A DNA stretch of 64,000 bases, from positions 1-64,000 of the forward strand of contig CAZZKV010000004.1 in assembly GCA_964654665.1 (NCBI GenBank), in the 5' to 3' direction. The translations under genes were made by a program, and so were the position numbers. How positions within the stretch are numbered: the stretch's first letter is position 1; each line of letters starts with the position of its first letter. The stretch comes from CALCKU01 sp964654665 (GTDB lineage Bacteria > Pseudomonadota > Alphaproteobacteria > Caulobacterales > Maricaulaceae). This document shows, in pieces, positions 44,380 to 53,988 of this stretch. The notes under the pieces were generated by a model. The model was not told where the DNA came from and searched no databases. It saw nothing but the letters and a program-made list of their open reading frames with translations.

Positions 44380-45972
44380 TTATAACGGTAATGTATAATA
44401 AGTTTCTTGCCCGTCTTTCTGACGCAGCATAATCAGTATGCTGGATTTATTGGCTTCTTTCGCATTTAAAATAATCGATTTAAATTTACGCACTTCCGCG
44501 ATCTGCTCACCATCCGCTTCGAGTAAAACCATACCTGTTTTGAACCCGCCTCTTTCAGCTCCGCTATTTGCTGTAACACTTTCAACATAAACGCCAACTT
44601 GGTCAGGGCGCATACCAATGGCTTTTCGGAATTCTGGACTAAGGTCTAATATATTCAGACCCGTATCAATATTAATACGCGGTTTGTTTTTATTCTTTTT
44701 AGCCGGAGCGGGTAAACCCTGAGAGACTGCCGAGAGGCGTTCAACCTCTTCTTTTTCAGGTCTTTCTCCCATAGATAAATCTATTGTGTAAGTTTTCTCA
44801 TCACGCTCATAAATCAGATGGGCAATTTCCCCTGGACGAAGCGCAGCGATGACGCGTGTGGCCTCGACAGAACTTCTTACAGCCTGACCATTAATATTTA
44901 AAATAATGTCATCGATTTGCAGGCCATATTGTTCTGCTGGCCCGCCAGGCGCTATATTATTAATTGTTGCACCCGCTTTATATATACCCGGACGACTGTC
45001 TAATTCGAACGTCGCCGTTCGCAAACCCGCGCCTAAATATCCACGTTGCACACGGCCACTACGCCGCAAAGATGAAATAACATTTGCGGCCGTTTTATGT
45101 GGAATAACAAATGCAATCCCAACGCTGGCGCCTGTGGGCGAATATATGGCAGAATTTACGCCTACCACATCACCATTCAAATTAAACAAAGGCCCACCAG
45201 AATTACCTCTATTAATTGTGGCATCCGTTTGAATATATTCGACAAAAGCCCCGCTATCGACACGTTTGCGTCCAATAGCCGAAATAACGCCAAGGCTTGT
45301 GGATTGACCAATTCCAAAAGGATTCCCGATTGCTACAACCCAATCACCAATACGTAGTTTTTTACCTTGATAAAAAGAAACGGATTTAAACTGACGATTA
45401 GCTTGAATCTTGAGGAGAGCCAAATCTGTCTCAGGATCGATGCCGAGAATTTTTGCTGAATATTTTTCGCCATTATTAAACTCAATATCAATATTTGTAC
45501 CGCCATCAATGACATGGTAATTTGTTACGACTTCACCGTCTGAAGTAATGATAAACCCTGATCCTTGGCCTTCCGATGTTGTCTCGCCAGTATCTGTCGT
45601 CACGATAATATTAACGACTCCCAAACTCACATCTTCAACAAGGTCGGCAACAACGGATTGCGATATTATCGACTGTTGAGATGATCGCATCCCGGATTCG
45701 TTAAGTGGTACATCTAGCTCCCCTCTAACAGGGGCCGATTGGATAATTGGTGACTGGGGCTGCTCTATTGATGGTTCGGATAACTCACGTAGCGGTTTAG
45801 CCGCCTTCACCGGCGGGGCATTCAATGGCATTGCATTAATGACAGGAATAACAGTTTTATCATGCAGTTCATCTATTTGAGCCATAGATACACCTGAATG
45901 AGATAGCATAGATATGCCGCTCATTATGGCCACCATAATTTTAACTTGTGTAAAGCGCACAACCGACTCCAT
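44380..45972 (-). CDS. Do-family (DegP/HtrA) serine endoprotease
   Basis: Periplasmic HtrA-type protease, 530 residues: signal segment (about 8-31), a Pro-rich linker to about 90, the trypsin-like domain with His in TNYHVIDGG, Asp in DPETDLALL and Ser258 in INRGNSGGPL, then two PDZ domains (about 310-400 and 440-530). It degrades or refolds damaged envelope proteins. The second PDZ region is preceded by a Lys-rich stretch. Two in-frame starts are possible (45972 or Met13); neither has a strong ribosome-binding site. It heads the degP-regulator-kinase unit. Confidence 0.92.
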   Translation of the reverse strand: MESVVRFTQVKIMVAIMSGISMLSHSGVSMAQIDELHDKTVIPVINAMPLNAPPVKAAKPLRELSEPSIEQPQSPIIQSAPVRGELDVPLNESGMRSSQQSIISQSVVADLVEDVSLGVVNIIVTTDTGETTSEGQGSGFIITSDGEVVTNYHVIDGGTNIDIEFNNGEKYSAKILGIDPETDLALLKIQANRQFKSVSFYQGKKLRIGDWVVAIGNPFGIGQSTSLGVISAIGRKRVDSGAFVEYIQTDATINRGNSGGPLFNLNGDVVGVNSAIYSPTGASVGIAFVIPHKTAANVISSLRRSGRVQRGYLGAGLRTATFELDSRPGIYKAGATINNIAPGGPAEQYGLQIDDIILNINGQAVRSSVEATRVIAALRPGEIAHLIYERDEKTYTIDLSMGERPEKEEVERLSAVSQGLPAPAKKNKNKPRINIDTGLNILDLSPEFRKAIGMRPDQVGVYVESVTANSGAERGGFKTGMVLLEADGEQIAEVRKFKSIILNAKEANKSSILIMLRQKDGQETYYTLPL

Positions 45973-45977
45973 TCGAC

Positions 45978-46005
45978 GTTACAAGACTGACGCTTCGTAT
46001 GTAAC
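45978..46005. promoter_or_regulatory. Inverted repeat just upstream of degP
   Basis: GTTACA (45978-45983) and TGTAAC (46000-46005) form a perfect 6-bp inverted repeat with a 16-nt spacer ending 5 nt before the first degP start codon. It may be an operator or fold in the mRNA leader over the translation start. Spacing of about two helical turns centre to centre fits a dimeric regulator. No regulator can be named. Confidence 0.4.
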
Positions 46006-46022
46006 CTTATTCTGTCCAAAAC

Positions 46023-46038
46023 ATGACAAAAGCGTCAT
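46023..46038 (-). terminator. Weak hairpin after the DUF938 gene
   Basis: ATGAC (46023-46027) pairs with GTCAT (46034-46038) around a 6-nt loop, 14 nt after the DUF938 stop. Only GTTTT follows on the - strand. It may attenuate read-through from the upstream two-component operon into degP, but it is too weak to be sure. Confidence 0.25.
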
Positions 46039-46051
46039 TTAAGCCAAAATG

Positions 46052-46690
46052 CTATGCCTTTGTGAAAATAAGCATTCTATTTTCGGCCGGCATGACAAAT
46101 CGGCCCGTCAGATTAAACCCTGCATCTGCAAATATATGCTTAACGTCGTCTAAATTTCGAACGCCCCATGCCGAATTTCGCGATTTCAGCACTGCATCAA
46201 ACTGAAAATTAGACTCTGCCGTCACTATACCTTCTAAAAAAGGCCCATAGAGAAAAATTTGCCCATCAGTTTTCAAAATTTCACCGGCACCTTTAGCAAG
46301 ACCTAAAGCCGCATCCCAAGGCGCTATGTGAATCATATTTGAACAGTATATAGCCGTGAACTCTCCGAGGCCTTCCCACCATCGTTCTTCACAAACATCC
46401 AAATACAAACTAGGGTTTATAGGCACTGCAGATTCCGTAGCCCAACTGTTTTGCGATGCGATAGCTTGCTCACTAATATCACTATATTGCCAGATAACAT
46501 CGTCAATAGATTGACAAATATATAAGCCTTGTTCGCCACTACCCGATGCAATTTCTAGAACCTGTGCAGGAAGACGCATAGTCTTTGCCAATATATCCGC
46601 AATTGGCCCTTTATTACGAGCCGCTGTCGGTGAATATTGACGTAGACCAACGAAATTACGGTCTTCCAAATGCTCTGTTTTTTTATGCAT
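46052..46690 (-). CDS. DUF938 family SAM-dependent methyltransferase-like protein
   Basis: A 212-residue class I methyltransferase-like protein of the DUF938 family. The SAM site is VLEIASGSGEQGLYI near residues 44-58, and the family signatures RQYSPTAARNKGPI and CSNMIHIAPW are clear. No substrate is known for the family. The ATG overlaps the end of the kinase gene boundary exactly (kinase stop at 46691), so it is translationally coupled to the second two-component system. This may be a chance operon passenger. Confidence 0.87.
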   Translation of the reverse strand: MHKKTEHLEDRNFVGLRQYSPTAARNKGPIADILAKTMRLPAQVLEIASGSGEQGLYICQSIDDVIWQYSDISEQAIASQNSWATESAVPINPSLYLDVCEERWWEGLGEFTAIYCSNMIHIAPWDAALGLAKGAGEILKTDGQIFLYGPFLEGIVTAESNFQFDAVLKSRNSAWGVRNLDDVKHIFADAGFNLTGRFVMPAENRMLIFTKA

Positions 46691-48115
46691 TTATTGTCTG
46701 CCTGGAAGATGTAAGGTCGCTTCAAGTCCACCTAAAGTGGATCGACCTAAAATCAAATTGCCTTTGTAAGCGCGGGCAAGGTCGCTCACAATCGATAGGC
46801 CAAACCCGGTACCGGGGGTTGCCTCATCAAGGCGAATACCGCGCTTCAACGCCAGTTTATATTCATGTGATTTAAGCCCTGGCCCATCATCTTCAACCGA
46901 AAGCCAGATCATACCGGTTTCATTATTATCCACCCCTCCAGTGACACGAACACGTGAAGTAGACCATTTGCAACCATTATCCATGAGATTACCAATTAAT
47001 TCATCTAAATCCCGCTTTTCTCCGCGAAACATTAAATTTTCAGATACGTTAATATCAATCGATAAATCTTTCTCTCGATAGATACGGGGTAATGTTCGGG
47101 CTAATGGGTCAATAACTTCATTCACAGGGGTAGAAACACCGATGACTTGACCACGAGCAGCAGCTCGGGCTCGTTGTAAATGGTGATCAACTTGGTTTTT
47201 CATAATATCTGATTGGCGTGTCACAACATCAGATGAAATCCTTTTTTCACTATCAGCCTCATTTTTAAGTACAGCTAACGGTGTTTTCAACGCATGGGCT
47301 AAGTTGCCAACATGTGTTCTAGCCCGTTCCACCACATCTTTGTTATGCTGTATAAGAGAGTTTAATTCATTCGCTAAAGGTTGAATTTCCGCTGGGTATT
47401 CCCCTATCACTTTAGCTTGGATACCTTCCCGAACATCAGCAACACTATCACGAAGATCAAATAAAGGCTTCAAACCAATACTAACCTGTTTGAATAATGC
47501 AAATAGTAAACCGCCAGACAGTAACGCCAAAAGACCAAATGCATAAATAGCAAAGTTCCGAATAGCCCGAGACGTCGGACGCAGATCTGCTGCCGCAACA
47601 ACCACAATAGGTCTTTCATTCATAGGGGCAAATATGATTGATCGCGCGACCGCCCGTAAAGGTTCATTTTCGTCAGGGCCATCCATATAGCTTGCGAGCT
47701 GTAATCCCGGATTGGTTAATAATTTTATAGCATCGACATCAGGCAAAGTCAGTGTTTCTTCTGATAGAGACCGTGACGCTTGAATGGGTCGTAACTGACC
47801 ATCATCCCCAATAGATCCAATAATCCAATATTGACCTGAGAGGGCGCGTTGATATCGCGGGTCAAGCGGTTCAGCTGAAAGCGAAACTCGTTCCCCTGAT
47901 GTATCCATCTCAGATGCAGCAATTAAATATGTTACTACAGCTTCTAACGATTCATCAAATATCCTGTAGGTCGAGCTACGATAAAGCCATATCAATACAA
48001 CGGATGCGAATAACAATGTCGGAATAACCCATAAGGCTGCACTGCGTATAAGACGATTAACAAGACTATCGTTACGATTGGACGGCACAATGGATACTGG
48101 CTGTTCCGCCGACAC
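46691..48115 (-). CDS. Two-component sensor histidine kinase (PhoQ/QseC-like)
   Basis: A 474-residue membrane kinase: membrane segments at about 27-47 and 188-210, a periplasmic loop of about 140 residues, HAMP-like linker, HisKA with His274 in GNLAHALKTPLAVLKNE (the PhoQ-type H-box), and an HATPase with GNLMDNGCKWS and GTGFGLSIVSDLA. It starts 2 nt after its response regulator. With a small PepSY protein upstream, the set resembles envelope or cation-sensing systems, though the ligand cannot be inferred. Confidence 0.92.
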   Translation of the reverse strand: MSAEQPVSIVPSNRNDSLVNRLIRSAALWVIPTLLFASVVLIWLYRSSTYRIFDESLEAVVTYLIAASEMDTSGERVSLSAEPLDPRYQRALSGQYWIIGSIGDDGQLRPIQASRSLSEETLTLPDVDAIKLLTNPGLQLASYMDGPDENEPLRAVARSIIFAPMNERPIVVVAAADLRPTSRAIRNFAIYAFGLLALLSGGLLFALFKQVSIGLKPLFDLRDSVADVREGIQAKVIGEYPAEIQPLANELNSLIQHNKDVVERARTHVGNLAHALKTPLAVLKNEADSEKRISSDVVTRQSDIMKNQVDHHLQRARAAARGQVIGVSTPVNEVIDPLARTLPRIYREKDLSIDINVSENLMFRGEKRDLDELIGNLMDNGCKWSTSRVRVTGGVDNNETGMIWLSVEDDGPGLKSHEYKLALKRGIRLDEATPGTGFGLSIVSDLARAYKGNLILGRSTLGGLEATLHLPGRQ

Positions 48116-48117
48116 AA

Positions 48118-48798
48118 TTACCCCTTAGCTTTAGTCTCTGATGGATCCACAAGACGGTATCCAAGACCCCGAACTGTTTCAATCCGATCAACGCCAATTT
48201 TTTTGCGTAGGCGCCCGACAAAAACTTCAATTGTATTAGAGTCACGATCAAAATCTTGATCATAAATATGCTCAACCAATTCGGTCCGCGAAATAACGCG
48301 GCCTTTATGCATCGCCATATAACTCAGCAGGCGAAATTCATGGGACGTAAGTTTAATTGGCATTCCATCTACAAAAGCTCGCGCGGAACGATTATCCACC
48401 ATTAGGCCGCCAACATCTATTGTATCGGTTGTATGGCCTGCCGCACGACGCAAAAGAGCCCGCAATCGCGCCATGAGCTCTTCAGTATGAAATGGTTTGG
48501 TTAAATAATCATCTGCTCCAGCATCAAAGCCAGCAACTTTTTCACTCCATTGATCGCGGGCCGTCAAAATTAGAACTGGAAATTTTTTTCCGTCAACTCG
48601 CCATTTTTGAAGGACACTTACGCCATCAATCACTGGCAACCCCAGATCAAGAATTACAGCATCATAGGGTTCAGTATCACCCAAAAAATGCCCTTCTTCT
48701 CCATCACCCGCAATATCAACAGCATAACCTGAATCCCGTAAAACATCGCCAAGTTGACGGGCTAAATCTGGATCATCTTCAACAACGAGAATGCGCAT
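48118..48798 (-). CDS. OmpR-family response regulator (PhoP/QseB-like)
   Basis: A 226-residue response regulator with receiver (acidic pair in VVEDDP, phospho-acceptor Asp51 in VILDLGLPVIDG, Lys in LTKPFHTEEL) and winged-helix DNA-binding domain (IKLTSHEFRLLSYMAMHKG, NTIEVFVGRLRKKI). It is 2 nt from its kinase and 41 nt after the PepSY gene, so all are likely one operon. A TTCAG direct repeat with 11-bp period upstream of the PepSY gene is a good candidate for its own binding site. Confidence 0.94.
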   Translation of the reverse strand: MRILVVEDDPDLARQLGDVLRDSGYAVDIAGDGEEGHFLGDTEPYDAVILDLGLPVIDGVSVLQKWRVDGKKFPVLILTARDQWSEKVAGFDAGADDYLTKPFHTEELMARLRALLRRAAGHTTDTIDVGGLMVDNRSARAFVDGMPIKLTSHEFRLLSYMAMHKGRVISRTELVEHIYDQDFDRDSNTIEVFVGRLRKKIGVDRIETVRGLGYRLVDPSETKAKG

Positions 48799-48839
48799 AG
48801 GAACCCCTTGAACTGATTCGGCGATAATTATATTGCAAA

Positions 48840-49175
48840 TTAGTTTTTGACACGTCCTGAGTTGGCGTCAACATAAACATCAATAACTCGGCCATCTTTC
48901 CGGATAACGCGCACACGATATGAGTTACCTTTGCGTTCAATATCAACGACCTCACCACCGCCTACCTTGCGCAAAGCAATTGTTTTGGCTTTGCTAGCGC
49001 TAATTTTCGCTTGTGCAACACGTGGTAAATTCTGCACAAAACCAGACGCAAAATATTGATTTAAAACAGGTTTAGATGCACTTTCCAGAGCTCGTGGAGC
49101 CGCATCGGCTATACTGGGTAAAGGCAATATAGCTACGAAAACCGCAAAAATAATATGGCGCTTTGTCAACATCAT
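48840..49175 (-). CDS. PepSY domain-containing exported protein
   Basis: A 111-residue protein with a signal peptide (about 1-26, ending ADAAPRA) and a PepSY domain at the C-terminus (about 55-110): ISASKAKTIALRKVGGGEVVDIERKGNSYRV and DGRVIDVYVDANSGRV. PepSY proteins inhibit proteases or act as accessory sensors and are often next to PhoP/PhoQ-type systems, as here. There is no Shine-Dalgarno before either Met codon (49175, 49172), and TATAAA lies only 6 nt upstream, so the mRNA may be leaderless. Confidence 0.85.
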   Translation of the reverse strand: MMLTKRHIIFAVFVAILPLPSIADAAPRALESASKPVLNQYFASGFVQNLPRVAQAKISASKAKTIALRKVGGGEVVDIERKGNSYRVRVIRKDGRVIDVYVDANSGRVKN

Positions 49176-49180
49176 AGTGT

Positions 49181-49213
49181 TTTATAAGAGAGAACGCCTG
49201 AACACAATCTGAA
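49181..49213 (-). promoter_or_regulatory. Putative response-regulator box and -10 upstream of the PepSY gene
   Basis: Read on the - strand, TTCAG occurs at 49213-49209 and again at 49202-49198, an 11-bp direct-repeat period typical of OmpR/PhoB-family binding sites. TATAAA (49186-49181) follows after 11 nt, the spacing seen at PhoP-activated promoters, where the box replaces a -35 element. The likely regulator is the adjacent OmpR-type protein, so the PepSY-regulator-kinase operon may be autoregulated. Confidence 0.5.
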
Positions 49214-49227
49214 TAATTGGTTCATAT

Positions 49228-50133
49228 TTACCCTAATTTTAATTCCGACCGGAGATGATTCTGTCCTACCCCAACCGATAATGCCCATTCTCGTAATGCA
49301 TCATCCTTAGGGTCATCAATCATCACTAGTAGCGTTACATATAAATCATCACCAGCGATCCCCTTGCCTTTCAAACGCATTTTTGTCTCGGAATTAGATC
49401 CCGCAGGTATAGCAAGTTGTATTGTTCCCCCCGGCATAGGCACACGAATTTTCGCGCCCAATACAGCCTCTTGCAAAGAGATAGGTAATCTTAAATATAG
49501 TTTATTCCCATCACGAGATAAATATTTATGAGAGTTTACTGTAATCTCAATACGGGCATCACCGGTTAAACCACCATTGGACCCTTTATGTCCCTTACCG
49601 CGCAGCCGTAATATTTGGCCATTTTCAACACCTGCCGGAATTTTAACCTTAATACCGCCTGTCAACAACTTTGAACTACCGCTAATCGATTCGGTAAAAG
49701 GGATGGTTAGTTTATAATGAATATCCGCCCCTTTTTTCGAACGCCTTTGCCTTTGCACAGGCCCTTCATTGCTGCGCATATTGTTCATGTTCATACCAAA
49801 TAGCGATGCAAATAAGTCATTCATATCCCCCGAACCACCGCCCATAAATTCTGTGCGTTGAAACCCGCCTCCAGCAAATGGATTTCCCCCAGAAAATGGA
49901 TTGTGCTGTTGACCACTGCCATCCACTTGCCCGCTATCATAGCGAGCTTTCATATCTTTATCTGTCAGAAGACTATAAGCCGCTGAAACTTCTTTGAAAC
50001 GTTCCGCTGACTTTGCATCCCCAGGATTAATATCTGGATGCAACTTTTTAGCCAAAGCACGATACGCTTTGCGTATGTCAGCATCGCTTGCTGTTTTGGG
50101 AACGCCCAAAAGCTTATACGGGTCTTTCGCCAT
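49228..50133 (-). CDS. DnaJ C-terminal domain chaperone (CbpA-like)
   Basis: A 301-residue type II J-protein. The J domain (about residues 4-66) holds the HPD motif in KKLHPDINPGD, then a Gly/Phe-rich region (about 75-115) and the two C-terminal substrate-binding domains (IKVKIPAGVENGQILRLRGKG). The zinc-finger domain of DnaJ is absent, so it is CbpA-like and a partner of DnaK. It starts 65 nt after the GTA gp15 stop on the same strand and could be read from that transcript, but a role in GTA assembly is only a guess. Confidence 0.9.
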   Translation of the reverse strand: MAKDPYKLLGVPKTASDADIRKAYRALAKKLHPDINPGDAKSAERFKEVSAAYSLLTDKDMKARYDSGQVDGSGQQHNPFSGGNPFAGGGFQRTEFMGGGSGDMNDLFASLFGMNMNNMRSNEGPVQRQRRSKKGADIHYKLTIPFTESISGSSKLLTGGIKVKIPAGVENGQILRLRGKGHKGSNGGLTGDARIEITVNSHKYLSRDGNKLYLRLPISLQEAVLGAKIRVPMPGGTIQLAIPAGSNSETKMRLKGKGIAGDDLYVTLLVMIDDPKDDALREWALSVGVGQNHLRSELKLG

Positions 50134-50197
50134 ACTGTGTATTTAGATATTAAATTGTTTGGCGCAATAGGGCTTTACCCTCATAATGTGATAATTT

Positions 50198-53100
50198 TTA
50201 ATTGATCTTAAGCCGTCCTACGTTCCCCCATCCAACTATTGAAGAAGCCTGTGATATTTCAATATAAGTCAATTCTGACAAAACATGATTTAGAATATCA
50301 AAAAATACATCCGAAGTTTCATAACTCGCAACAAGTCCTTCAGCATTAAATAACTGTATGCGGTACAATTCTATTTCTTCGCCTAGTGGCACATCTAATC
50401 CAGCCCAACTATCACCATTTGTGCGGGTTTGACGAATCCAGTTTAACCTTGTGCCCTTAAGCGAAAGATGAACAGGTTTGAGAGGACGCAAATGATTTGC
50501 AAAATATTCATATGGTTTCCCCGTTATACTCCGCCCACCAGTTTCAGCTATATATATTAAATCCTCTGCCAAATATTCTGCGGGAACAGCTAGTTCTTTA
50601 AATCCTTGACCCAACCATATGATGCGGGCTCCTTCTGCCACATCATCTGTGATAATCGATCCTCCTAACCCTCGCAACAAACCTGATAACTCATATGTAT
50701 CTGGAGCGACCAATACAGCATTTCGAGCTGAAAATATTTCCCAACCCTGTTTTGTCTCTATGGCAAAACGGTTTTCGGAAAACCGTGCATTTCCATCAAG
50801 CGAACCAATCATCAACCCAGGCATTGATACAATTAATTGATTGGAAAAGTCCCACCGTCCATATGGCCCGTTCAAAAGGGATGTCTCTGTGCGTCCCAAT
50901 ATTGCAAGACTGTCCAAATCCACAAAATTACCAACCGGGCTACGCAAGCGGGTGGGCGAGAAAGGTTGCATAGCAACCCCTACAAACGGCCCTTCCCTAT
51001 TACTGTCTGCCGAAATTTCCCCGGGAATATCGAGTACAATAATTTCGGCCCGCGGAATCCATGGGATAGGCGGCAGATTTGTTGGTTGTGAAATAGATAC
51101 AGGTAAACGGTCATGCACATAATAACGCCGCGACGTTATTATGGCCGTGTCTTGGCTTTCTAATTCTTCTATATGCCATCGCCCCTCTACATCGGGAAGA
51201 GAAACAACATCACCAACTTCAATAGTTAGGTTACTACGCGGCAATTGAAAATTGAGGGTTTCATCGGCATTTAAAGATGTCGCAAGACTACGCTCGGCAA
51301 TTGATTGAGCAAATTCAGGGGCCATAACAATGGGCGCATTTAAATCCAAAATACGTTGTGTTTCCGCATTCCGGTTTTGAGCTGACATAACACCAACCTG
51401 ATAATCCTGTTCGGCGTTAACGAAATGAACCCGAACATCGCGTAAAGCTGTTTCACTATCTTCTTTACTACGCATCACTGTTGAAGGGATACTCAAAACT
51501 ATATCAGCAGCAGTTAAGTTAACACTGGTCTCAGACCCTATTGTTACAAAAGACAAATGGCCTGCCCGCTCAATTAAATTAAAACCATAAGCAGTACTTA
51601 AAGGTTCAATTGCTGCACGTGCACTCATTGGTCGGTCAATTATATATCCTTCAACCAAGCCTGAGAGGCGGGATACATCAATATTGACGGCCCCGCTATT
51701 TTGAGCCAATTGCGAAACAACATCCGCTAGTGGAACAATTCCCGTCCGCCCCGTAAGCCAATGCCCTAATTCCCAATTACTACCATCAGCCCATATATCT
51801 CCACGTGCCGGAAAGTCTGGAAAAGGACGAGCATCCCAACACCAAATATGCAAGCTGTCCATATCAACCATAGGCTCGCCAGTTAGTTGCGACAAAGGAT
51901 TATGTAGGTTTTCTAATTGCCAAAAATCTAAAAAGGCCTCTATATACCGGCGCTGAATCAGATCATCTCTTTGCCCATTGGAAAAATAAGGGACCGCCGA
52001 CTCATCGCTTTTGGGATCAAAGAATACATTTGGTTGATTGGCCCCTTTATCGACAGCAGGGCATCCAACTTCGAGAAACCAAAAAGGCTTGGATTGCGGA
52101 TGCCAATGTGTAGGAATATCATCTTCAACTCCCGCCAGCCGATTATAATGTTCATTGTCCCACCAATTTCGAATATCTTTATACCGAAAAACCCATGGTT
52201 TTTGATAAACACCATCACTAATAGGCGTTCTTATTTGGTTATCGCGATCATTCTGATTGGCATAAAACCAATCATAGCCCTCTCCCCCTAGCATATTAGA
52301 GGAAAGATAATCCAGATCATATTCGTCAAAACCGGACAAAGCATCGATATGATTATCATTATCTCGCCAATCAGAGAGAGGGAAATAGGCATCTATCCCT
52401 ACAGCATCAATATTTGGATCCGACCATAGCGGGTCGAGATGATACATAACGTTACCCGATCCATCTTGTGGATGATGCCCGAAATATTCAGTCCAATCAG
52501 CGGCGTAGCTTAATTTAGTTGCATTCCCCAAAATCAATTTAACATCCGCCGCTAGATTTTTAAGTTTTGTTACGGCTGGATATTCTCTATCGCTTTCCCT
52601 TAAAGTCGTAACACCACGCATTTCAGTTCCAATAATAAACCGATCAACACCGCCAGCAAGTTCGGCTAATGTCGCGTAATGTAGGATGAAGCGATTAAAC
52701 CCATATTCATTGGGACCATTATAATCAATCCGGTTATCTTGAACGGAAAAATCTACTGCACGAGCATTGCCGAAAAAAGTATCAATCTGATCATGAATGG
52801 CCACCGATTTATCAGGTGTTCCAACCCTATCAGGTGCAGGATCGCAAGTAATACGTCCGCGCCATGGAAAAGGCGGTTGTTTATCCCTCCCATAAGGATC
52901 TGGCAATTGGTTATCTGGAGGAATATCCATTAAAATAAAAGGGTAAATCGTAACCTTAAACCCGCGTTGTTTAAGCATTTTAATAGACTCAATTATTGAA
53001 TGATCGGATGGTGTCCCACCAAAAACAGGGCGATCATTGTTATCACGCGACACAGGATAAGCGATCTCTCGCGTTTCAGGTCCCACGGACCATTCGGCAT

Positions 53101-53983
53101 CGGGCGTTACACGAATACGCTGTTCAGCACCCGGCCTTATTTCACAGTCCCCGCATCTCAAATCCGTACCAAACCAACTTACAACCAAAGAAACATTTTT
53201 ACAATTAGGCAATTGATTTTCAAGCTGGTCTATCGCGCGTTCAATATCCGCTTTGCCTGATAAATTATTCAAATTAATTGGTCGTGTTTGGCCAGGGTTT
53301 GCTTCATCTTCAATAATAGACGTCGCATAAGCAAATTCTCCGGAAGATGGTAATAAATTAACACCTTGAATGAGATCTTCCATACGCTGCCCATGACTTA
53401 GAGTGGGCGGAATTCTTAATATTTCTGCATTAATTTGCGGTATTCTAAAACCAAAATTATCAAGCGGAAAATCTTCAAAAACAATATAGCTTGTCCCGCG
53501 AAAAGCTGGAGCATCAGGTCCGTCAATTGCGGCAATAACCGGATCCGGCAATTGAACATCATCACCTTTATATACGCGCATCACATAGTCCGCGATTGGT
53601 AAAGGCGCACCATTTGCCCAAAGCCGTTCTACGGATAATATCTCTCCTTCGCATAGTCCAATCGCAAAACTGATAGAATAACTATAATTGCGCTGCACGG
53701 GGCCGCCGCCCTTACCACCTTGCTGTGTTTCAGTCGCCGTTTCTCTTAACTTGGACGCCCAAATAATTTGTCCTGCCAAACGGTTTCGTCCAAAAACTCG
53801 CGGCATCGGTGCGCCATCTCGCGATGTTTGTATATGAAAACTATCAAGCCGGGGACCTTCGAATATACGGTTATCGAAAGCATTGGATAGAGTCCGGCTT
53901 GCAAATGATAAAGCGACTTGACCCGCTGTACGTATCAAAGATGATCCGACTTGATTGGCTGCCGTAAGAATGAGTGTAGACAT
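50198..53983 (-). CDS. GTA gp15, host specificity/tail tip protein (TIM-barrel-like)
   Basis: A 1261-residue tail-tip protein. It has the phage tail hub region at the N-terminus (PRVFGRNRLAGQIIWASKLRE), a GTA TIM-barrel-like glycoside hydrolase domain (about 430-740, with SYAADWTEYFGHHP, AVGIDAYFPLSDWRD and FWFLEVGCPAVDKG) and a phage-tail_3 region (about 760-1000). In RcGTA, gp15 forms the tip that contacts the cell. It is the last and largest gene of the cluster. Length and domains match the family, so the particle should have a complete tip. Confidence 0.93.
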   Translation of the reverse strand: MSTLILTAANQVGSSLIRTAGQVALSFASRTLSNAFDNRIFEGPRLDSFHIQTSRDGAPMPRVFGRNRLAGQIIWASKLRETATETQQGGKGGGPVQRNYSYSISFAIGLCEGEILSVERLWANGAPLPIADYVMRVYKGDDVQLPDPVIAAIDGPDAPAFRGTSYIVFEDFPLDNFGFRIPQINAEILRIPPTLSHGQRMEDLIQGVNLLPSSGEFAYATSIIEDEANPGQTRPINLNNLSGKADIERAIDQLENQLPNCKNVSLVVSWFGTDLRCGDCEIRPGAEQRIRVTPDAEWSVGPETREIAYPVSRDNNDRPVFGGTPSDHSIIESIKMLKQRGFKVTIYPFILMDIPPDNQLPDPYGRDKQPPFPWRGRITCDPAPDRVGTPDKSVAIHDQIDTFFGNARAVDFSVQDNRIDYNGPNEYGFNRFILHYATLAELAGGVDRFIIGTEMRGVTTLRESDREYPAVTKLKNLAADVKLILGNATKLSYAADWTEYFGHHPQDGSGNVMYHLDPLWSDPNIDAVGIDAYFPLSDWRDNDNHIDALSGFDEYDLDYLSSNMLGGEGYDWFYANQNDRDNQIRTPISDGVYQKPWVFRYKDIRNWWDNEHYNRLAGVEDDIPTHWHPQSKPFWFLEVGCPAVDKGANQPNVFFDPKSDESAVPYFSNGQRDDLIQRRYIEAFLDFWQLENLHNPLSQLTGEPMVDMDSLHIWCWDARPFPDFPARGDIWADGSNWELGHWLTGRTGIVPLADVVSQLAQNSGAVNIDVSRLSGLVEGYIIDRPMSARAAIEPLSTAYGFNLIERAGHLSFVTIGSETSVNLTAADIVLSIPSTVMRSKEDSETALRDVRVHFVNAEQDYQVGVMSAQNRNAETQRILDLNAPIVMAPEFAQSIAERSLATSLNADETLNFQLPRSNLTIEVGDVVSLPDVEGRWHIEELESQDTAIITSRRYYVHDRLPVSISQPTNLPPIPWIPRAEIIVLDIPGEISADSNREGPFVGVAMQPFSPTRLRSPVGNFVDLDSLAILGRTETSLLNGPYGRWDFSNQLIVSMPGLMIGSLDGNARFSENRFAIETKQGWEIFSARNAVLVAPDTYELSGLLRGLGGSIITDDVAEGARIIWLGQGFKELAVPAEYLAEDLIYIAETGGRSITGKPYEYFANHLRPLKPVHLSLKGTRLNWIRQTRTNGDSWAGLDVPLGEEIELYRIQLFNAEGLVASYETSDVFFDILNHVLSELTYIEISQASSIVGWGNVGRLKIN

Positions 53984-53988
53984 ATATT

